A DNA stretch of 64,000 nt, taken from positions 1-64,000 of the forward strand of contig JAMWET010001328.1 of assembly GCA_024036415.1 (NCBI GenBank), written 5' to 3'. The notes beneath the pieces were generated by a model. That model was not told the DNA's origin, searched no databases, and saw nothing but the letters and a program-made list of their open reading frames with translations. This DNA comes from Prochilodus magdalenae (Eukaryota > Chordata > Actinopteri > Characiformes > Prochilodontidae). Every line of letters begins with the position of its first letter. The stretch's first letter is position 1. Shown here piece after piece: positions 48,204-64,000 of this stretch. The translations under genes and the position numbers were made by a program.

Positions 48204-49325
48204 TAGGGATGGGTGATACCATTGATTTCCCATTCAATCCAATACCAAATAATACCAATATCAAATACCAAATAATACCAAGGATAGTATTCTGATACCG
48301 ATATCAATACTTCAAAGTATGTTATTTTCAACTATAACAAATATTAAATGAAGGACAATTATAACAGAAGGTCACATTAATATTAAATAAACTTTCAGAA
48401 ATCAGAGTCTCTCTGTGCTCTCAGTGATGACACGATTCAGTTCAGTGTTCAACAATGTTTTAAATTATGTTCATTTAAAGTAGTACTGCATGCACACTGT
48501 AAATTCAGTAACTAAATGTGCACTGATTAGATGGATATTTGAGTAGCTGCACTTAAAAAGTTCAGTATGTATGAAATGAAAATGAAACATTTATTAAAAG
48601 TATTGGACGGCCAATGAGAAGAGCTGAATTTGCATACGGCGGGGTTGGGTTGTTGAGGGACTTATGTTGTGTTGGGCGTTGCCAGTTCATTCTTTGATAT
48701 GTGTGTGTCGTTTATGTAAACAAGTGCTGTTGGTGATCTTAAGGGGGTGATAATGTGTGTGTGTTTGTGTGTGTGTGTGTGTTAATTATATACGAGATTA
48801 CCTGTGAGATTAGTGGCTGACCCTACAGGGGTCCTGTTCTCCTCTTTAGCTCCACCCACTTGGGAAGCTCTTCTTTTCTTTCAATAAAAAGAGCTACAAC
48901 GTTTCCCACCGCCTCGGCTGCGTCTTTTCCAACGCCACAGTATGAAAGCGATAAAGTAAACAATAAGCATATCTAATTATCTGCTGGTTGTTTCGGTAGT
49001 TTTGGTAGTAGGCCACTTGCACCATGTTATTTAGAAGAGCTATGTTACCGCTTATAAGACGATGTTTGTGAATCTATATTTAGTTCAGGGAAGTCTACCA
49101 ATTAAAATAATATTTGGGAAGGCGGAAGGAAAAGTAGTCCCTATTCTGCGCCATCATTTTAAGCAGCATTTAGCTAATTTTATGATCATTGAGAGATAGG
49201 ACGCACGTCGACCATGAAAAAGAAATAAATAAATAATATTAATATTTTTGCGCTGAAATCGATTCTTAAAAGTGAACGCCAGGATCGAAAGTAGCGATAT
49301 TTAGGCATTGATCTGCCCATCCCTA
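48204..49325. mobile_element. Non-autonomous hAT-like element
   Basis: It starts TAGGGATGGGTGAT and ends atctgcccatcccta, inverted ends of about 14-17 bp. The outside 8-mers are CTCACCGC (48196-48203) and CTTACTGC (49326-49333), six of eight identical, consistent with an aged 8-bp duplication. The interior has a GT-rich tract and no transposase frame. Confidence 0.75.
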
Positions 49326-49333
49326 CTTACTGC

Positions 49334-50377
49334 CCTCCAAACTGTGCTGTTAGCACCCTGCACTGTGCACAAGAAACTGTCCTGAGAAGGCTTGTCAGCT
49401 CTAAAGGATGTGGTGGTTGATTTTACGTGTCAGAATTGTGCATTGCGTTTTGTCACATTCTCTCGCTAATTGTATTTTCACTGTATGACTGTTGGAATTT
49501 CCCCTTTCGACCACAAGCAGCTTTAATTGTACACCAACACAAAACAGTGAAAAACAGCTCCCTGTCAGCATTCACTTTGAGTTTAATGAAACATTGTCTA
49601 GCAGCTCTTAGAAATCAGCGAGTTCCCCAAATGCAGTGGAATGAAAAGTATGACAACTGTATATTAATCTGAAAATTCCAACGTAGAGTTTAAATGTACG
49701 AGCACAACGTTGCTTTTTACGCCAGCTAACTTTCAGTGTCCTGAATTGTGCATGTTGTTCACAAGCTTTATCCCTTTATCTCCTTACTAAGAAAACGTGT
49801 TTAGCCAGTTAACTGCCGAGGCTCATGGTTCTGGGCGTGGTCAGGCCTGAGTCATTTCAGTTGCCTTCAGTAACTGAAAGTCTTGTAGTATTCAGAAATA
49901 CAGCCTTCTATGCACCACAGAGCAAATCAAACAAGGAAAGCACTGATCTATTTTCAGAAGTGAGTGGTGCAGCCTGTGAGCTCACTATCTGTCTGAAAGC
50001 GCAAGAGTGTTATTTAACAGCTACAGGCATGTGACTACTGTATTTAATTATGTCTCTTCTTCTGTGTGCATGTCACACAGGTTGTAAGTGTGACCCAGAC
50101 ACTAAATGGGAGGGGTCGTCTGCAGAAAAGGAAGGAGACAGAACCATAGAGGGAGAATGGTTGGGAGGTTCCAAGAGTTTAGAATAACACCCGTATGTTG
50201 ATCTCTGGGTCAGTGAGGTTATTCTGTAACAGCCTATGTATCTCAGCTGTACATTTTCTTGCAGGTGTAAATATCTGTGTGCTGAACTTCAATAAACTGA
50301 AACGCCAAACTGAAGCACTTTGTAGACTGTAAGCTGTTATAGCGATGCTTCTGGTACCTCTGACACACTCAGTCTCC
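49334..50377. other. Intergenic, no gene recognised
   Basis: No gene or repeat recognised. Confidence 0.4.
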
Positions 50378-50379
50378 TA

Positions 50380-51942
50380 CAGTCCTGCTCACCATTATTT
50401 GCACCACTTCTTTGTTCCGTAGCCTGTGCAATATCTTAAGAAATAAATAGAAATGTAAGAAAAGTTATATCTTCAGGATTTTTTTTATTGGATGTCCAAT
50501 TAAAAAGTAATACAACAAAACACATTGTTTTTCAGCCTACATGTTGTAATTTCAAAGAACAGTATATCCAGCAGGGACAGCAATAAAGGCACCCCTCGTT
50601 AATATTTGGCTGCACACCCCTTGGCTGTGGATGTTTCTTGTAGCCATCTATAAGCTTCTTTCATTTCTCAGCTGGTATTTTCGCTCCCACTCTTCCATTG
50701 CAGTTTGTTCAAGCTCTTAAATGTTTGCAGGCTTTTTTACCCCATTGTTGATTTCATCTCACCCCAAAGATTTTCGATGGGATTGAGGCCAGGACTCCTT
50801 GCTGGCCAATTTAAAACGGTCAACTTTTTCATTTTCAGCCATTCTTATGTGCTTTTGGATGTGTGTTTTGGGTCTTTGTCTGGCTGGAAGATCCATGATC
50901 TTCGCCTTAAACCAAGTTCACTTACACTGGGTAGGACATTTCGCTCCAAAATCTCTTGACAATTCTCTGATTTCATGATTTCTGTGATATGGTCACAAGG
51001 CCCCCAGTACCAAACACTCCAAAGCAGCCACACAGGATTATGGATCCTCCACCATGCTTATAAGCTCCATTGCCACATCTGTAAACAAACTGTTGCTGTG
51101 CATTGCCAAAAAATATACTGGCCTCATCTGTCCTCAGAATATTTTCCCAGAAGGATTGTGGTTTTGTCAAGGTACTCTTTGGCAAAGATCAGTCGTTCCT
51201 TTTTATGTCTTTTTTTCAGAAATGGTTTCTTCCTTGGCCTTCGCCCATAACGCTCTGCTAGGTTTAGTGTGTGGCCTATGGTACTTGTTGAAACCATAAC
51301 TCCAGACTGTTCCAGGTTGGCGTTCAGGTCTGGACATTTGATGTGGTGTTTTTTCCACCATTCGTACCAACCTTCGAAGGCTTCTCTCATCAATTTTCCT
51401 CTTTCCTTCACATCCAGGGAGGTTTCTGGCAGTTCCATGTCTGGCAAACTTCTTAATAACATTACGCACTGTTGAAACTGGGATAGCAAGGTTGGGAGAT
51501 GGCCTTATACCCTTTGAAAGGTGTGTGTTTGCTAATTATAGCACTTCTGATGTCCCCATACAGCTCCTTCACCATTGTGACAAAGGAACAGTGCATAACA
51601 TGTGGCTTTTTAAAACACTGAAATCATCATTCATTAGCTAAAGTCACATGGGCACACATGGGCACGTGATTCTCATTTATGATTTACCACAGGTGAGTCA
51701 AAATGTGTTTCCATACTGATTTACTGTAAAGAGTGCCAATATCAGTGTCACATCAAGCTTTAGGTTTTTCTAATTTTTCCTCTCATGTTTTTTGTTTTAA
51801 ATTGTTGTTTATCATTTGCTCTTTTGTTTTAAACACGTGTTCTCTATAGACAAAAGCTGTTTCATGTGAATCATGTTTTTCAGGAAATATTCCACATTAT
51901 GTACTAAAACTTCCTGGGTGCCAATACCAATGAGCAGGACTG
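50380..51942. mobile_element. Tc1-family transposon, 1563 bp
   Basis: Left end CAGTCCTGCTCACCATTATT and right end reading atgagcaggactg. TA lies outside both ends (50378-79, 51943-44). The length is close to full. The transposase is on the - strand. Confidence 0.88.
50720..51500 (-). pseudogene. Tc1 transposase pseudogene
   Basis: The order on the - strand is: FARHGTARNLPGCEGKRKID, then GRRPRKKPFLKKRHKKERL, then LRTDEASIFFGN (first Asp), then QPDKDPKHTSKS (second Asp), then [15 protein letters not shown] (Glu). All three catalytic residues are visible, but the segments lie in different frames with stops between them. Confidence 0.85.
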
Positions 51943-51944
51943 TA

Positions 51945-53160
51945 AGCCTATTTTGGACAGCCAGCTTACATCTGAATTGTTTGGCATATCCAGATAGATT
52001 TTTCATAGTTAAGTCTGCAAAAAAACAAGAAATTAGATTTTTGCAAATTTCAATTGGACATCTCAGCTGTGTGTTTTATCAATATTTATTTATCTATATC
52101 CGGTACACCTACTGTAAGCTGTTTAGCTGTTCACCTGAATATTGCACTGCTATTCTCCTACCTACACTGTACACTTATATATCTATACTGTTTACAACCC
52201 AAAATACTACCTCAACATACTGTACTCTTCAATATGTACACTTAAACAAAGCTGTCTTGCTTCCTGCATATGCTAACTGCACCTCAGTTCTAGTATTCAT
52301 GTTCTGATATATACAGATGCAATTCTTACATTCTTTGCACATGTCCTACTGTTACTGTTCATGCACATATTGTATTTGTCTATTTGTCTTTGTGTTATAT
52401 ATGGTATAATAAGAAGGTTGAATTGATTTGAGCTGAAGTTTTCCCAATGCATCTCAGTCTGGATACTCTGGCTGGTAAGTCACCATAAAACAAACAATGA
52501 TGTCAAATCCTAGTAAAACCACTGAGCTATAAGAGAATTTCTATATGAGCTGGTGTCTGCAAACTTCTGGACATGTTTTGGCCATATAGGGTCAGCCTTC
52601 TGGACATGGTTTAAGCTTAGCAGTAGGATAGCGTCAATAGTGATTGTAGTGTCAATACGTTTCACTCTAGGCTTAACCTGGATCTGGGAAACGCGTGTTG
52701 TTCCAAACGTCATTAAAACCTGTTCATTTTATTAACGGCGCCATCTAGCGACAAGGCTGTGTTGTGCAGGTTGCAACCGGAAGCATTATGCAACCACGAA
52801 ACACGAATCCACAGCGCAAATTCACTTTTCACTGGGAAGCCACTCTCTCTCTACATCTACATACATTAATGAGCATTCAAAGGCCATTATACCATGAATG
52901 TTATATCATAGGTACCGGATGCATCATCTATGGGCCTAAACATCACCATAAAAATGTTATATAGATTATAAGAATATTTATATACAGCATATCAGGATTA
53001 TACATGAATACAAAAGTATAGGTATCATTTTTATAATATTATTTACGTCTAATGTAGTTATATCGTTTGACGTCATGCAAAAGAATGCACTTCATTAGTA
53101 ATATATATCCCTATTTCCATGGAAGTGCTTTGGCTTGTGATATATTCAAAACCCTGCGTA
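51945..53160. other. Intergenic; possible LINE 3' UTR
   Basis: The stretch 52090-52435 (ctactgtaagctgtttagct, tattgcactgctattctcct, then a tail reading aaggttgaattgatttgagc) may be a retroelement 3' UTR. I have no coding part to confirm it. No gene otherwise. Confidence 0.3.
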
Positions 53161-54214
53161 AAATTCGAGACGCACACATTCTTGTATAACACTGCAGCAT
53201 ATGGCGCTGGCTATAAGATTGCATGGGCTGAATCACTGTCATTCTTTTAGGGCGACACGTCATAAGGATATCCTTAGCATCACTCTCCACGCTTTTGCAG
53301 ATGCAGATGTTGCGTAGGTGCTCCCCGAGTAGCGCTGCCTTGCCTTCAAGACTTTTTTGCGCTCGTGGGCCGGACGCACAATGTTTCAGGCGTGATTATG
53401 AGCTTAAAGGTGACAGACGACGCTTGTCGTATTCAAAATGAAGCGTCTTCTCATTTCTGAGGACAAAGGAGGGAAGGGTGGGGTGGTGTTGTTGTTGATG
53501 GTGGTGGGTGTGGGGGCTGGGAGGCATTCCTTTATTACGACTTGTGAGTAACAACCATCACGCATTAATTCCGTGCTCAAAAATCAAATCATGACGTTTC
53601 AGCGCTTTTCTAAGCGTGCTGTCCGAGAAGAGAATCTTTCTCGCGCGCCGTAGCCCCTCTCTGCGCACAGCGGCGCACGCAGCCTGCAAAGCCCACAGTC
53701 GCTGCAGCGCTGCAAGCAAAGGGCGCTCACACACACATTAGGCGTGAGACACACACACGCATACACACGCGCGCGCACACACCCAGAGGACAAATGGTCT
53801 CCACTAATGCGCCAAGTGCGCTCTAAAGAGCTCGAGCTGTAGCCTGCTTGCGCGGGTTGGAACGAGTAGCCATCGTCGAGAGAAGACGACATCTTTTTTT
53901 TTTTTGCTTTGCTTCACGGGCAAACAGACCCAAAATGGCCTGGTATGAACTGAGCTCGAACAACAAGCAAAAAAATATCATGATAAAAACGCCAGAGTCG
54001 CCAGTGAAAATGCGCTCTCTCTCAGCCGGTGCGTTTGTGAAAGCGAGCATGCGCCATGCACTCGCTCTACTGTGCTTTTTCTCTCTTTTTCTAAGGGGTA
54101 GAGGAGCGACACACAGAAATCACCACAATTGTAGGTAAAGTCTGCTACTTTTTGCTCGTTTTAAGCATCAATAAATGGTATTTTGGTTGTTGGAATGCGT
54201 TGTGTTTTGCGGAC

Positions 54215-54225
54215 AAGATGGCGCC
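54215..54225 (+). promoter_or_regulatory. YY1-like site AAGATGGCGCC
   Basis: A YY1-type core (AAGATGGC) inside the CpG zone. It lies 1.2 kb upstream of the start codon, so it may serve an upstream alternative promoter or be incidental. Confidence 0.4.
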
Positions 54226-55161
54226 GAGCAGTCAGGTGACCTTGTGTGAGTGTGTTATTGTGCGTGCCTGCATATATATGTATGTGTGTTGGTTGTTTTT
54301 TTTTTCCCCCTCCTTACCAACAATACCTGATGCGGAAGTGAAGCGTTCGTTCTTAAACGCTATTGGCTGGTTTAAACTGTGTGGGGCGCATTGGGGGCTG
54401 GTGGTTGGAGCGCGCAATGTGGCAGTCAAACGCATGTGACAAACTGTATTTTAAGACGACGAGAGGGGGACTGAAGTGTCGTTGGCTGCTGTAGTGCCAC
54501 CGAGAACTCAAACACGAATACTTTAGGCATATCTGATCATTAAACCTTGTGTAACGAATATACTTTATTTGTAGCACACAGGTTTGGGATTATGTTGACT
54601 GATTTGAGCGTGCCTGTGCTGGTCGAGGCTTAAGGCAGCTTGTGTTATGACATGGGGATTTGATCAGATCGGATAATAAGTTTATGATCGAGAGTACTTT
54701 GCCATGCATGAGCTTTGAAGAGGAAAGACATCTGAGGTGGACTAGTTTGGTGGCTTGCTTGCAAAGGGGGAGTGGTCATTTTATCCTTACAGTGTACCAA
54801 TATAGACCATATAGCGGTGTGTTTTTGTGGCCTAACGTGTTTTTGAAACGTAGGCTATTTGTGGTGGGGTGTTAGGATCCGTCCGCCTGGTTTGGTTCCA
54901 TGGAGTAAATACTCAAGCATTCACGTGACGTTGCGTTAATCCAGTTTTATTGCAAAATCATCCCGTGCTGGTGTTTTTTACGCGCGCAGTCACGGTCGAT
55001 CTCACGCACACGGATCAAACTATGTTTCCTTCGTTCACTTTGTAGTCTCTGGCGCCTTCAACACTTGGGATGATTTTATCGCATAGATGTCACCCTAAAA
55101 CAGCCTTACGGGGTCAACCAAACCCTCTCTGTAACCCCACCCAGTCTCAGTTCTGCCCCTG

Positions 55162-55166
55162 ATTGG
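55162..55166 (-). promoter_or_regulatory. Inverted CCAAT box (ATTGG)
   Basis: A CCAAT in reverse (ATTGG within tgattgggcgag) about 260 bp before the start codon. A second copy lies 52 bp downstream. Confidence 0.55.
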
Positions 55167-55213
55167 GCGAGCAGCTCGCTTTGGGCGTGCTCTTATTTTA
55201 CTGGCCGCTTGCT

Positions 55214-55218
55214 ATTGG
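55214..55218 (-). promoter_or_regulatory. Inverted CCAAT box (ATTGG)
   Basis: Second ATTGG, within tgctattggctgg. Paired inverted CCAAT boxes upstream of the first exon suggest NF-Y control (inference). Confidence 0.55.
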
Positions 55219-55421
55219 CTGGTGGTGACGACAATCCCACACCCAACTCCCACCTCCTGAGGCATCAAGTTTGGGAGGCCGGGGCAGCTCTAGTTTGTAA
55301 AAGGGGCTATAGCTCAATGTGCAGCGGAGACTCCTAAGTCTAACTAGGTTCTCTTTAAAAAGAAAAAAAGAAGAAGAAAATAATAAATAAATAGACTCGT
55401 CATTCACAATCCCCTCGCAAG

Positions 55422-61864
<6,443 letters not shown>

Positions 61865-62686
61865 ACATGCACTCTCGGGTCCCCTTTGTGATCTGACTGT
61901 TTTAACCCTCTATTTCTATGTCCTAATGTTGTTTTGCGGTGGAATGGGAAGGTATGCAAATGGTAGGGGTGGGTTAGAGAACAGACAAGGACACAGTTTA
62001 AATATTAGTTTTCTTTGTTGTTTTGAATTTTGTTTTTGTTTGTTTTTTGTTGTTTTGGTTTTTTGCATTAGGTTTGAAGCCCTTTCGTTTTCTCCAAAAC
62101 CTCTACAGATGGCTGGCAACACAGTAGTGGAAAAAATTTCCTATGTCAGAAAATTTGTAATTTTTATTTTCTCTTTGCTGTTGATGCCTAAATGCTTATA
62201 CAGATTGCTAGGTATGACTTATGTATTTAAAAAAACAACAAAAAAAATACCAAAAACCTTTTAAAACAGCATGTCTGGCTCTATTTTAAAGTTGACTACT
62301 GGATTTCAAGAGCGAGCGTTTTCTTACCCACCTTTTTTATCACATCTTTTATTTGTGTACATTGCGTCTCTTTAGTGTCGTCATCGTCGCCATCATCATG
62401 TGACGTGCTGTTCGAGCATGGAGTGGACGTCACGAGATCCGCTCGAACGCGCACAGTACAACCTCTCAATGTGATTTCTATTTTTATTTGATTTTTATTT
62501 GAATGTTTAGAGCGGAATGTCTGCCCTTGTCAAACGACTCCTAAACCCCTTCTCCTCCTCGCGTGGATAGTTCAGAGCTTTCGTGTTCTTTGTAAATAAT
62601 GACCAAATATATTTTTTTCTATTCCCTTTGATAATGGCAGACATTTTTTTTTTTCACAATTAATCTCAGTTGTAACCATTAACTGT

Positions 62687-62692
62687 AATAAA
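62687..62692 (+). terminator. anp32a: Poly(A) signal AATAAA, anp32a
   Basis: First canonical hexamer in a plausible UTR position, followed by T-rich sequence. The alternative at 63371 is a variant hexamer. Confidence 0.6.
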
Positions 62693-63370
62693 ATGAATGA
62701 AAACACATGCAGCTGCAACGTAATTTGGGGAATTGGTGATCCAAAAAAGAATGTACTGATTTCATGTTCACAGTGAACTTCTGAGCATGTGATATTTGTC
62801 CATATAGGTCAACAGTGAGCACATTTTATTGAATGTGTGAATCTTGCATAAATGTTTCTGGTCTCGCCGCTGGTGAGTTTTAGATTTGCATCAAATTCAG
62901 TCTTTGAAATTGTAATTGTAAGCTCAGGGAAAGGAAATTAGCGTGTGTTTTTTGTGACTTTCTTTCCTTTTTGTGTCTGGATATTTTTGTAAATATTCAG
63001 AGATACGATCACCATTATTTAAATGAAAGGCGTTCTGAGCTGTATTTGGTGATTCTAAATTCTACACTTTTTTTGGGTTTGTTTTTATTATTAAAATGAA
63101 GAAATTGTAGACACGACTGAGAAAGAATTTAACCTTTTTCTCAGAACCCAGCTATTTTGAGGTGCCTTTGAGACGGTATTTGGGAATGCTTCACTGCCTG
63201 TCGGTAACAAGGAGTGTTGCATGCTCTTTCTTTTTTTTCTGTCTCCAGTTTTTTTTTTTTTTTTTTCTTCAGACGACTCCACATGTTTGCCCTCCATGAC
63301 AAGCACTTCAGACAGGTTGCACGTAATTACACTGAAATCGTACAATGTGTGACCCTCTGTCATTTCTGTT

Positions 63371-63376
63371 ATTAAA
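63371..63376 (+). terminator. anp32a: Alternative poly(A) signal ATTAAA
   Basis: Variant hexamer that would extend the 3' UTR to about 1.5 kb. Use is not certain. A further AATAAA lies at 63803. Confidence 0.35.
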
Positions 63377-63390
63377 CCATGTCAAATGTG

Positions 63391-64000
63391 AGGCTAGTAT
63401 CTTGCACTCATAAAGCCCCGTTTTGGGCTGGTTGATGGGGATGTTAGTTGGAGGGTCTTTGTCTTGTGTGTACATGGAAGAAAACCTCCATGCCCCCCCA
63501 ATCTAGCTGTCTCAGAATATTACAGATCTTGTTGGGTTACTGAGACCCTTGAGCCCATACTTGCCTACAGTGTCTTGAGGTGCCTTTTATTTGTCAGCAA
63601 ATCAAGTGCCGCACATAATGCTAATTATACCATTGGTAGAGGTGAGTGGAGTTCCCTCAACACACACTCATGTATTACTTCAGTGAAGTAAGCTTGAAGT
63701 ACAGTTCTGCATCCAGGATGTATTAGCATAGGAGCTAATTCTCTTTTTCTCTACTGGTCTGAAATGAAATGAACTGAGCTTTGGTTAACAGCAAAGCAGT
63801 CAAATAAAGTTGTGGAGCAACAGATGGTCTACAGGCAGTAACTACTACAAAGGATTGACAGTGTCAGCCTCTAGAAATACTCAGGGAAGTACAAACCCAA
63901 GGTGTGAAAAAGGACCCCCTAGGACCCCCAATTAACCTTTTGGACGCTATGAATGTGTCAAAGTCCAGATTTGGGGTCGGGGCTGTTGTGGCTCACCTTA
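63391..64000. other. Intergenic right end, nothing recognised
   Basis: No exon or known repeat recognised. It may lie beyond the anp32a transcript. Confidence 0.4.

Larger units (their letters stand above)
61865..63390 (+). other. anp32a: anp32a 3' UTR (extent estimated)
   Basis: T-rich untranslated sequence after the stop. AATAAA at 62687-62692 would give an ~850-nt UTR and ATTAAA at 63371-63376 a longer one. The open frames within it are not genes. Confidence 0.7.

Noticed and set aside
53599..54138. Novel protein-coding genes in the CpG zone
   Set aside because: Open frames occur on both strands because of GC content. They have Arg/Cys-rich composition, no domain and no coherent splice sites.
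61916..62264. Open frames downstream of the anp32a stop
   Set aside because: They lie in the T-rich 3' UTR without domain similarity.

Overview
The window reads as ray-finned fish nuclear DNA. One spliced vertebrate gene, anp32a, lies on the + strand at the right end. Almost everything else is intergenic DNA filled with teleost-type repeats: Tc1/mariner, hAT, a Ty3/Gypsy element, a LINE 3' end, tRNA-derived SINEs and minisatellites. The repeat mix suggests an otophysan fish, but this is a weak inference because no species-specific marker is present.

Layout. 1-7.4 kb: unannotated intergenic DNA with a SINE-like repeat, (TA)n tracts and a mariner remnant. 7.436-15.024 kb: a 7.6-kb DNA transposon bounded by an 8-bp target duplication. 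It has very long inverted arms that carry 185-bp tandem units. Inside are a broken Merlin/IS1595-like transposase on the - strand and a CCDC106-like coiled-coil gene on the + strand, facing away from each other across a short central promoter-like gap. 15-32 kb: mixed repeats, namely a short Tc1-type deletion derivative, mariner pieces, a 1.45-kb Tc1 element, a LINE tail, a hairpin MITE, purine-rich DNA and a hAT pseudogene with a BED finger. 31.9-37.8 kb: a degraded Ty3/Gypsy retrotransposon on the - strand. 38.0-39.5 kb: a 22-bp minisatellite with higher-order structure. 40-52 kb: SINEs (two forming an inverted pair), a Tc1/mariner pseudogene, a second copy of the short Tc1 derivative, a non-autonomous hAT and a second full-length Tc1 element. 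53-57 kb: a CpG-rich promoter zone. 55.422-61.864 kb: seven coding exons of anp32a, followed by its 3' UTR.

The only host gene I can support predicts an intact 254-residue acidic leucine-rich nuclear phosphoprotein. All transposon coding regions show frameshifts, stops or deletions. The strongest candidate for something undescribed is the 7.6-kb Merlin-like transposon with its 185-bp subterminal array and second gene.
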